Made by a program: the position numbers and the translations under genes
In this document: positions 58,496 through 64,000 of the stretch, in pieces
How positions within the stretch are numbered: position 1 is the stretch's first letter
Layout of the letters: each line of letters starts with the position of its first letter
Origin: Bacillota bacterium
Lineage (GTDB): Bacteria; Bacillota; Clostridia; Acetivibrionales; JAEXSP01
Length of the DNA stretch: 64,000 nucleotides
Direction: 5' to 3'
Assembly (NCBI GenBank): GCA_023453795.1
Contig: JAEXSP010000036.1
Span: 59,992-123,991, forward strand
Notes under the pieces: generated by a model
Seen by the model: only the letters and a program-made list of their open reading frames with translations
What the model was told of the DNA's origin: nothing
Database searches by the model: none

Positions 58496-58774
58496 CGACA
58501 AGAATCTCTGAAGTTTGATACCTCAAACATCCCTTTTTAAGCAGGCTCAAGGAATTAAAAAAAAGCACCCAGATGCGATATGTAAAAAAATACATCAATA
58601 AATGAACGGATTAAGTTGTTTTCAAATTTCAATTATAATGGTACAATTTTTAATATGGTTACATAAAGTATAACTGCTGATCAAATTAACTATTCTAACC
58701 CTACACCAATAGTTATCAATACTCCCTTGATTTATTAGACAGTACTAAAAATTATATAAATTAAAGAGGCTAAA
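58496..58774. other. AT-rich intergenic region before motA
   Basis: No gene is visible. The region should hold the motA promoter; I found no good match to a sigma-A or sigma-D promoter by eye. Confidence 0.3.
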
Positions 58775-59569
58775 ATGGACATATTTTTAATTCTTGGAAT
58801 AATCATAGGTGCTCTTGCCGTAGTTGTAGGCATGATTGTAAAAGGAGCAAATGTTGCAGTACTGATGAATCCTGCTGCTGCAATAATAATTATCGTCGGG
58901 ACAATAGCAGCCGTAATGAATTCATTTCCGAAGAAAGAATTTCTTAGAATACCCAAAATACTCGGCGCGCTCTTCAAGGAAAAATCCAAGCAGGATCAGG
59001 CAGCTATTGTGGAAATGATTTCCGATATGGCTCAACAAGCTCGTAAAGATGGCCTGTTGTCACTTGAACAGACAATACAGCAGTTGGATAACCGCTTTAT
59101 GAAAAAAGGGCTGAGCATGGTCGTTGACGGTATTGAACATGATTATATCAGAGAAGTACTTGATGCGGAAATAGATGGTATGGAAGAACGCCATCGGGCC
59201 GGTGCGGCTATTTTTTCTGCAGCAGGCAGTTATGCACCTACATTAGGGGTTCTGGGTGCTGTTATAGGCTTGATAGGAGCACTTGGTAACTTAAATGATA
59301 CCGAAAAGCTTGGTCATATGATAGCTGCTGCATTCGTTGCCACTCTTTATGGTATATTTATGGGATATGTTATTTGTCATCCCATATCATCAAGGTTGAA
59401 AAGGAAATCACATGAAGAAGTAAGCAATATGCGTATTATTGTTGAAGGAATACTGTCGATTCAAGCAGGTGAAAATCCAAAGAGCATAAAAATGAAACTC
59501 TCGGGAATGCTGGAGCCCAAAGACAGACTAAGGATTGAAGACGGTGATACAAATGTAGGGAAAGGGTGA
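58775..59569 (+). CDS. motA: Flagellar motor stator protein MotA
   Basis: This 264-residue stator subunit has four membrane segments (about 4-20, 30-48, 148-168, 180-202) with the large cytoplasmic loop between TM2 and TM3. Typical MotA residues are ADGIEH-like VVDGIEHDYIREVLDAEIDG (charged face contacting FliG) and the TM3 SYAPTLGVLGAVIGLIGALG proline-glycine motif. AAAGAGG precedes the ATG. It is followed after 6 bp by motB. No other flagellar genes are in the window. Confidence 0.93.
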   Translation: MDIFLILGIIIGALAVVVGMIVKGANVAVLMNPAAAIIIIVGTIAAVMNSFPKKEFLRIPKILGALFKEKSKQDQAAIVEMISDMAQQARKDGLLSLEQTIQQLDNRFMKKGLSMVVDGIEHDYIREVLDAEIDGMEERHRAGAAIFSAAGSYAPTLGVLGAVIGLIGALGNLNDTEKLGHMIAAAFVATLYGIFMGYVICHPISSRLKRKSHEEVSNMRIIVEGILSIQAGENPKSIKMKLSGMLEPKDRLRIEDGDTNVGKG

Positions 59570-59575
59570 TGCATA

Positions 59576-60370
59576 ATGTCCAAGAAAAAAGCACACCACG
59601 AGGAGCATGTTGATGAAGCTTGGCTGCTGCCCTATGCAGACTTATTGACGCTTCTTTTGGCACTTTTTATTGTAATGTTTGCAATGAGTAAAGTTGATAA
59701 GGAAAAGTTTGAAAAGCTTAGTGAACAGTTTAGTATAATATTTGCAGGCGGCAGCGGAAATATGGAGAAGGACGGGAATTCAGTCATACCTCTTGAGAAT
59801 TCAGGCCAGAAAAACAATAATAGCGGCTTAAGCAATTCCCAGATTGAAGAGGACAAGATGGAAGAAATAAAACGAAGCATAGACAAAGAAATAAATAGCG
59901 AAGGGTATGGTGACAGGGTAAAGGTTAGCATAAGCAAAGAAGGGTTGGAAATATCAATACAAGACGTAGTTCTTTTTGACTCAGGTGATGCAAAAGTGCT
60001 GAAAGGTGTTTCACCGCTGCTTATGCAAATAGCGAAGACCTTAAGCGATTTGGATAACAGCATTAAAGTGGTGGGACACACTGACAATAGGCCGATTAAT
60101 AACGGAAAATTCCGTTCGAATTGGGATCTAAGTGCTATGCGAGCAATAAATGTGATGAATTTTCTGATCGATCAGGGGAAATTGCAGCCGAAAAGGTTCT
60201 CAATTCAAGGCTATGGCCAGTTTTTACCTAAATATGATAATTCAACTGAAGACGGGAGATCAAAAAACAGAAGAGTTGAAATATTTTTAATTAGAAAATA
60301 TCCGTCTGAAAGTGAAACCGGTATACAGGATTCAAAGGCTCATAAGGTAAAAAACACAAAAACAGATTGA
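59576..60370 (+). CDS. motB: Flagellar motor stator protein MotB
   Basis: This 264-residue MotB starts with a basic segment and the single TM helix EAWLLPYADLLTLLLALFIV, in which the proton/sodium-carrying Asp is D22. A plug/linker follows, then an OmpA-like peptidoglycan-binding domain (VVGHTDNRPINNGKFRSNWD, then RFSIQGYGQFLPKYDNSTED and SKNRRVEIFL). It forms the stator with MotA. The coupling ion cannot be called with certainty from this sequence. Confidence 0.94.
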   Translation: MSKKKAHHEEHVDEAWLLPYADLLTLLLALFIVMFAMSKVDKEKFEKLSEQFSIIFAGGSGNMEKDGNSVIPLENSGQKNNNSGLSNSQIEEDKMEEIKRSIDKEINSEGYGDRVKVSISKEGLEISIQDVVLFDSGDAKVLKGVSPLLMQIAKTLSDLDNSIKVVGHTDNRPINNGKFRSNWDLSAMRAINVMNFLIDQGKLQPKRFSIQGYGQFLPKYDNSTEDGRSKNRRVEIFLIRKYPSESETGIQDSKAHKVKNTKTD

Positions 60371-60371
60371 T

Positions 60372-60400
60372 TTGACAAATACACGAACCCCTGCTATAAT
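60372..60400 (+). promoter_or_regulatory. Promoter of tRNA-Leu
   Basis: TTGACA (60372-60377), exactly 17 bp, TATAAT (60395-60400), 17 bp before the tRNA 5' end. It starts immediately after the motB stop codon. Confidence 0.92.
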
Positions 60401-60417
60401 AACCTTTGCAAATACAT

Positions 60418-60501
60418 GCGGGCGTGGTGGAATTGGCAGACACGCAAGATTTAGGATCTTGTGGTAACCCCGTGCAGGTTCAAGTCCTGTCGCCCGCACC
60501 A
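60418..60501 (+). tRNA. tRNA-Leu (anticodon UAG)
   Basis: The 84-nt gene includes encoded CCA. Acceptor GCGGGCG (60418-60424) pairs with CGCCCGC (60491-60497), discriminator A, CCA 60499-60501. The anticodon stem-loop CAAGA-TTTAGGA-TCTTG carries TAG, read as leucine CUA/CUN. It has the long variable arm (TGTGGTAACCCCGTG) of class II tRNAs and a GGTTCAAGTCC T arm. Confidence 0.97.
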
Positions 60502-60511
60502 CTACAGAATT

Positions 60512-60565
60512 AAGGGTTTCAGAAATCATCAACAGATGATGATCTGAAACCCTTGATTTATTTTT
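60512..60565 (+). terminator. Terminator of tRNA-Leu
   Basis: AAGGGTTTCAGA pairs perfectly with TCTGAAACCCTT (60512-60523, 60543-60554), with an inner ATCATC/GATGAT stem; T-rich tail TTTATTTTT. Confidence 0.9.
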
Positions 60566-60930
60566 GCCTGGTTTTACTAATGAAGTCTAAAGGGAATTTA
60601 TGGAAGGAAAGGTATTCAACATAAGCATAGCAGGGATAACCAAAATGAACAAAGACAGGATTAACAAGAATTCGAGGAGTTAGACTTTCTACCTCTTTAA
60701 AATTCTTCTATATTCCTGCCTGGTTTCGGTTTCCTAATCCTAATTCAATTCTAGCCAACAACCACGTCTCCGCAACAAGAGACGGTTCTTGTATTGCGTA
60801 TTTTACAATGATATTATGATTGAGGAGGGTATGAATAATACCAAAACAAGCAAGAGAAAAGCGAATTCTGTTTATTTGCTGATAAAATGATTATGGAAAT
60901 GACATATCACTGAATGATGGTATATATGTT
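60566..60930. other. Non-coding stretch at the boundary of the accessory block
   Basis: No gene of normal size is visible. It contains a hairpin ACCACGTCTC/GAGACGGTT (about 60761-60787) and a 19-codon frame with a strong GAGGAGGG ribosome-binding site (60831-60890, MNNTKTSKRKANSVYLLIK), which may be a relic or a leader peptide. Confidence 0.4.
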
Positions 60931-61347
60931 ATGGCATTTATAAAAGATAAAAAAGTTGTTCAATATCTGGTTTACAGAGGTTATTTTGATGAGAGATATT
61001 TTTGTAAGCCGATTAAACCAAATGATACTTTAGAGATAGGGCATATTCCATACGAAATAAAAGAATGTTTTAATAAACTTGATCGACTATTAGATGCTAA
61101 AAAGAAAAAAGAATTAAAGAATATGCCTGAAGATAAATTGATAGCCAAGTATCATTTCGGATTGGGCATGAAAATACGGAATGAATGGATTAGGCATGAT
61201 GGACTGGGTATTGACTTGAAAAGCTACTTTTCTAAGTTGGGGGTTAAACATATAGACAATACTTCGGCAATCATTATTAGATGTTATTACCGATACCTGA
61301 ATCTCAAAAATATTAATTTAAACGAGATAGTCAAAGAGGAGAAATAA
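60931..61347 (+). CDS. DUF6794-like small protein (immunity-type)
   Basis: This 138-residue hydrophilic protein has the pattern AKYHFGLGMKIRNEWIRHDG followed by LKSYFSKLGVKHIDNTSAII and a C-terminal YYRYLNLKNINLNEIVK. The F-G-L-G-M-x-I-R-N-x-W segment is what I associate with the DUF6794 group, found in clusters of toxin-immunity genes. No membrane segment or signal. It opens the AT-rich accessory block. The ribosome-binding site is poor. Function unconfirmed. Confidence 0.5.
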   Translation: MAFIKDKKVVQYLVYRGYFDERYFCKPIKPNDTLEIGHIPYEIKECFNKLDRLLDAKKKKELKNMPEDKLIAKYHFGLGMKIRNEWIRHDGLGIDLKSYFSKLGVKHIDNTSAIIIRCYYRYLNLKNINLNEIVKEEK

Positions 61348-61376
61348 ATTATATTTAATATTAAAGAGAGGATGTT

Positions 61377-61957
61377 ATGGTGATTTTAAATTATGAAGAT
61401 TATGAAATAGAAATATTCTTTGATGAGCTTTTCTCAAAAGACTCAAAGGACAATGTTCATACATATAACAGCATATTTACAAATTTTGATAAGGAACATA
61501 GCGATCGAAATTCACTATTGTAAAAATACGGTATTTTTCTAAAAAGCTATGATGAAATAGTCAAAAAAGTAATAGTTATTTCCTCTGGCGGGGGCATTAC
61601 AAAGCCTTATAACAGCAATGTTTTGATTGATAATGAGAATATAGTAATAGCAATTGGAGATAGCGTTTTTTGTCTCACTTTACCGATCTAAATCTTAAAT
61701 GGAAAACAAGATGTAATGATTGCGTTTTGTGTTTTAAAATACTTAATGCTGGTTATGGATATATCGTGCATGGAGAGTTGTCAATTTTAAGATTGAATAA
61801 TACCGGGGAAGTACAGTGGGAGTTTTCCGGTAACGACATTTTTACAACACCTGATGGTACCGATATTTTTACGGTTGAATACGATGGATCTATTGTCGTA
61901 AATGATTGGAATCATGTTGTATATAAAATTAGTCCAGAAGGTAATTTGATCGGTTAG
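61377..61957 (+). pseudogene. Broken gene: in-frame stop and frameshift
   Basis: ATG at 61377 opens a frame (MVILNYEDYEIEIFFDELFS) that is stopped by TAA at 61521 after 48 codons. The same frame continues openly (KYGIFLKSYDEIVKKVIVIS, SNVLIDNENIVIAIGDSVFC) to about 61668. Coding then moves to another frame at a six-T run, continuing DLNLKWKTRCNDCVLCFKIL to the stop at 61957. A one-base loss in the T-run would explain the shift. The product was about 190 residues, with a beta-rich VIAIGDSVF...SGND...VEYDGSIVVNDWNHVVYKIS repeat resembling immunity-type beta proteins. No family is assigned. Confidence 0.7.
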
Positions 61958-61977
61958 AAAATTATTGAGGTGAAATT

Positions 61978-62319
61978 ATGATTATCCCTGAAATAAAAGC
62001 ATTTACAGTGCTTGATAATGATTCTAGTTGGGGAGATACGGCGGATGATTTTTGGATTATAATTCAAGCTGATATTGGACCAAAGGATAATAAAGGTTCA
62101 GAAACATTTACATTTTACGCAACGACTCCGAAACATTTAAATAGTAAGCTATATAATAATGAGATACAAATTGGGCGTGGTTTACTCATAATGAACAATT
62201 TCAATGTTTATGATATTAAAGATGTTATAAACAGGTTGATTGAGAATTGTAAGCGTGATACATGGGATGAAGTTGCCAATGCAATATGTAGATATGCTTA
62301 TTGGGAATATGATGATTGA
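61978..62319 (+). CDS. Immunity protein 8-like (Imm8)
   Basis: This 113-residue protein fits the Imm8 pattern: an N-terminal D-D-F-W-x-I-I-Q-A-D-I-G-P segment, GSETFTFYATTPKHLNSKL (F-x-F-x-x-T-P-x-x-L) and a helical C-terminus ICRYAYWEY. GAGGTG lies 6 nt before the ATG. Imm8 proteins neutralise toxins of polymorphic or contact-dependent systems. No cognate toxin is visible within the window, so it would act as an orphan immunity gene. Confidence 0.6.
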   Translation: MIIPEIKAFTVLDNDSSWGDTADDFWIIIQADIGPKDNKGSETFTFYATTPKHLNSKLYNNEIQIGRGLLIMNNFNVYDIKDVINRLIENCKRDTWDEVANAICRYAYWEYDD

Positions 62320-62382
62320 GACATTCATATTCCAATTGTCTATGGAGTAACAAAATTAATAGAAATCTATTTAAAGGGATTT

Positions 62383-63036
62383 ATGGGGGACTTAATGATT
62401 ACTCTAAAATCTATTGGTTATTGGAAAAGCAAAGATAGTGAATATTGGCCTGATCCAGCCAGATTTATCGATGAAAATTGGGATAGGATGAAAAGGGATA
62501 AAGTTATTAGTTACTTGAATAAAGGGGATGTTTTATGTGTATCTCCAGGACTGAGTTGGTGCAGATTTAGATGTAAGAAGTCTGTTGGGAACGCAACCTA
62601 TGCGGATGGATACTATGAATGGCCAGAAGGTTTATCTCACTATTTACGATATCATAACGTTAGATTGCCTGACGAATTTGTTGAACATGCGTTGAATAAC
62701 AAACCAGTTCATTATGAGTATACATTTGGAAATTTTACAATTGAAAATGAGTGGTGGTGTTCACAAAAAGGTTGGAGTGAGGGTCAATCTTTTCTTACAC
62801 CCGATAGGAATGGCGAATTATGGCTGCACACAAATAGTATAAAGGTAACAAGTGATATTTTGAAGTTCATAAGGGGATTCCAACCATTTTGTGATATGTC
62901 AACAAAAGTTATTATTGATACATTAAGTTCAAACTCTACAGTGTTTCTGGCAGAGGGTTATTGGTATTGTGACTATATTGTTAATAAAGAAGAGTTAAAT
63001 CAAACAGGTATGTTATTAGAATATGTCGAAAAGTAA
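62383..63036 (+). CDS. Unknown protein in immunity-gene block
   Basis: This 217-residue protein is rich in Trp, Tyr and Cys (SWCRFRCKKSVGNATYADGY, ENEWWCSQKGW, FLAEGYWYCDYIV). It may be a soluble alpha/beta protein. ATG at 62383 (AAGGGA 4 nt upstream) or at 62395 is possible. I do not recognise a family; size and context suggest another immunity-type protein. Base composition is AT-rich like its neighbours. Confidence 0.5.
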   Translation: MGDLMITLKSIGYWKSKDSEYWPDPARFIDENWDRMKRDKVISYLNKGDVLCVSPGLSWCRFRCKKSVGNATYADGYYEWPEGLSHYLRYHNVRLPDEFVEHALNNKPVHYEYTFGNFTIENEWWCSQKGWSEGQSFLTPDRNGELWLHTNSIKVTSDILKFIRGFQPFCDMSTKVIIDTLSSNSTVFLAEGYWYCDYIVNKEELNQTGMLLEYVEK

Positions 63037-63196
63037 TAAAAAGTAGGCAGACAACATCAGCTAATTAGGGGTTTGCTATTTGTGGGTATGTGTAGTGCTT
63101 TTCTTTGATGTTAATGGTTTTAATAAATGGATTAAAAATATAATTGAAAATGTGAAATAGTCTTGATTGGTCAATAAATAAAATCGGAGGGCTTGC

Positions 63197-63838
63197 ATGG
63201 TTTTCAGTTCAGAAGTTATAAACAATTTAGATCTTATCAGTCTTGAATTTGAAACAATTAAAGGCTATGTGAATTTTGTAATTTTTAGCAAGGATCAGCT
63301 TGATGAAGGTCAGATAGGTTATAGTACAAATTCAAAAGGACAATCTCTTATTACCGAAGAAGAGGGTTCTTGGAATCGTAATTGGATTGTTATTGGATAC
63401 GAAACTATGTGTGGTGACCCGATAATTATTGATTTAAATGAAGAAGGATATCCTGTATCATCACTTTTGCATGGTATAGGAAGCTGGGAAGGCGGTACTC
63501 CTCTTGCTGCCTCGTTAGATTCATTTTATAATAGCCTGAAAGATATTGGTTTGTTTATTTCTGAAGAGAAAATCCCTGAGGGTAATAGAAAAGTTCAAAG
63601 TACACAGCTAAAAGAACTAGTAGATAATATTGTTGAGAAAAACAGTTATGTCGATTTTGAAAGTTGGGAATCTTTATTGTCTCCTTTGTTTGATATGGCG
63701 AATGAGTATGAAAAGGAAATCAAGTTAAAAATCAAGGAAATGGCAGATAACGGAGAAAAAATATCAGATATTGCAAACTCACTTGGTATACAGGCTAAGG
63801 ATGTATACAAATACATGAAAGAAATTAAAAAGAGATAA
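63197..63838 (+). CDS. SMI1/KNR4 (SUKH)-like immunity protein with C-terminal HTH-like tail
   Basis: This 213-residue protein has the SUKH pattern in its first 120 residues: NWIVIGYETMCGDPIIIDLN, a YPVSSLLHGIGSWEGGTPLA segment and ASLDSFYNSLKDIGLF. The W-x-x-I-G, G-D-P-I-x-x-D and H-G-x-G-x-W-E positions are the usual ones. The last 60 residues form a helical extension with KEMADNGEKISDIANSLGIQ, resembling a helix-turn-helix. CGGAGGG precedes the ATG. SUKH proteins are common immunity components of polymorphic toxin loci. Confidence 0.65.
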   Translation: MVFSSEVINNLDLISLEFETIKGYVNFVIFSKDQLDEGQIGYSTNSKGQSLITEEEGSWNRNWIVIGYETMCGDPIIIDLNEEGYPVSSLLHGIGSWEGGTPLAASLDSFYNSLKDIGLFISEEKIPEGNRKVQSTQLKELVDNIVEKNSYVDFESWESLLSPLFDMANEYEKEIKLKIKEMADNGEKISDIANSLGIQAKDVYKYMKEIKKR

Positions 63839-63874
63839 ATGAAAATGGAAGCAGCAGTTTATAACCGATGCCTC

Positions 63875-64000
63875 GAGAGTGTAAATAGTTTTGTGTAAAC
63901 CTTCAGGGTGATATAAAATAATATCAAACTGGAGGTTTTTTTATGCAAAAGAAACGTTTACCAAACGAGCTTCTTGATCAGCTCATCAAGGAGTACAACA
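63875..64000 (+). mobile_element. Left end of IS256-family insertion sequence (partial)
   Basis: GAGAGTGTAAATAGTTTTG (63875-63893), then TGTAAA, fits the terminal inverted repeat of IS256-type elements, followed by a leader of about 45 bp and a GGAGG before the transposase ATG at 63943. The right end lies outside the window. Confidence 0.7.
63943..64000 (+). CDS. IS256-family transposase, N-terminal fragment
   Basis: The first 19 codons of a transposase (MQKKRLPNELLDQLIKEYN) run into the window edge. The L-D-Q-L-I-K-x-Y start is typical of the mutator/IS256 family, and the ribosome-binding site GGAGG and terminal repeat upstream support the call. The gene is truncated only by the window boundary. 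Confidence 0.65.
   Translation, partial: MQKKRLPNELLDQLIKEYN

Noticed and set aside
61655..61675. Programmed -1 frameshift at the T-run
   Set aside because: The zero-frame codons GTT TTT TGT do not fit X-XXY-YYZ, and an in-frame stop already lies upstream at 61521, so decay is simpler.

Overview
The window looks like a chromosomal segment of an anaerobic, cellulose-degrading, Gram-positive clostridium, most likely of the Acetivibrio/Ruminiclostridium/Hungateiclostridium type. Four things point there. The DNA is AT-rich with strong AGGAGG-type ribosome binding sites and TTG/GTG starts. It carries a trimeric NAD-linked [FeFe] hydrogenase operon and a pyruvate formate-lyase system. It has two family 9 glycoside hydrolases. 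Its regulatory sites are Firmicutes-type (Rex operator, CGAAC-N4-GTTCG LexA box, ZTP riboswitch). The species is an inference; no rRNA is present.

Layout. 0-2.5 kb: an edge-truncated peptide (RiPP) locus with a radical SAM maturase and an NHLP-like precursor, next to a divergent sigma factor/BhlA-UviB holin pair. 2.7-12.1 kb: FAD oxidoreductase and CDF metal transporter, flavodoxin, SwrC-like RND pump, an autoregulated XRE/membrane protein pair with a three-site operator, MFS transporter and AraC regulator. 12.3-25.3 kb: phosphodiesterase, secreted LCAT-like lipase, nucleoid-associated protein, nitroreductase, hybrid histidine kinase, Rieske oxidoreductase, YmaF and DUF2935 proteins, RDD membrane protein, ECF sigma factor with a propeller-bearing putative anti-sigma. 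25.3-33.5 kb: gap with a divergent LysR, an unknown membrane protein, a 61-aa peptide gene, patatin phospholipase, threonine synthase, CheY, Gfo/Idh oxidoreductase, TM1266-type hydrogenase-system regulator. 33.7-40.7 kb: a LexA-boxed dinB/small protein/SRAP operon, prfC, a REC-STAS protein, a TGS-domain nucleoside kinase.

40.9-49.3 kb is the metabolic centrepiece. A five-gene regulatory operon (DRTGG, anti-sigma-type ATPase, HydS-like [FeFe]-hydrogenase homologue with degenerate active-site loops, second DRTGG, PHP phosphoesterase) is followed by the Rex-controlled hydrogenase operon hydC-ATPase-2Fe2S protein-hydB-hydA. It is followed by a Nudix hydrolase and two dockerin-less GH9 enzymes, one apparently cytosolic and one with a signal peptide. 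54.7-58.4 kb holds pflB and pflA behind a ZTP (pfl-motif) riboswitch. pflB and pflA are separated by a DUF559 nuclease-like gene plus a tandem array of short palindromic repeats, and a related copy with terminal inverted repeats lies between the two GH9 genes. This nuclease/repeat unit is the most unusual feature of the window. 58.8-60.5 kb: motAB and tRNA-Leu(UAG). 60.9-63.8 kb: a visibly more AT-rich accessory block of small immunity-type genes (DUF6794-like, a broken gene, Imm8-like, unknown, SUKH-like), ending at the left end of an IS256-family insertion sequence.

Hydrogenase, Pfl, Rex, the TM1266-type regulator and gap together describe fermentative redox balancing; GH9, gap and Pfl fit a cellodextrin-fermenting lifestyle. 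Functional calls come from reading translated sequence and motifs; no database search was run.
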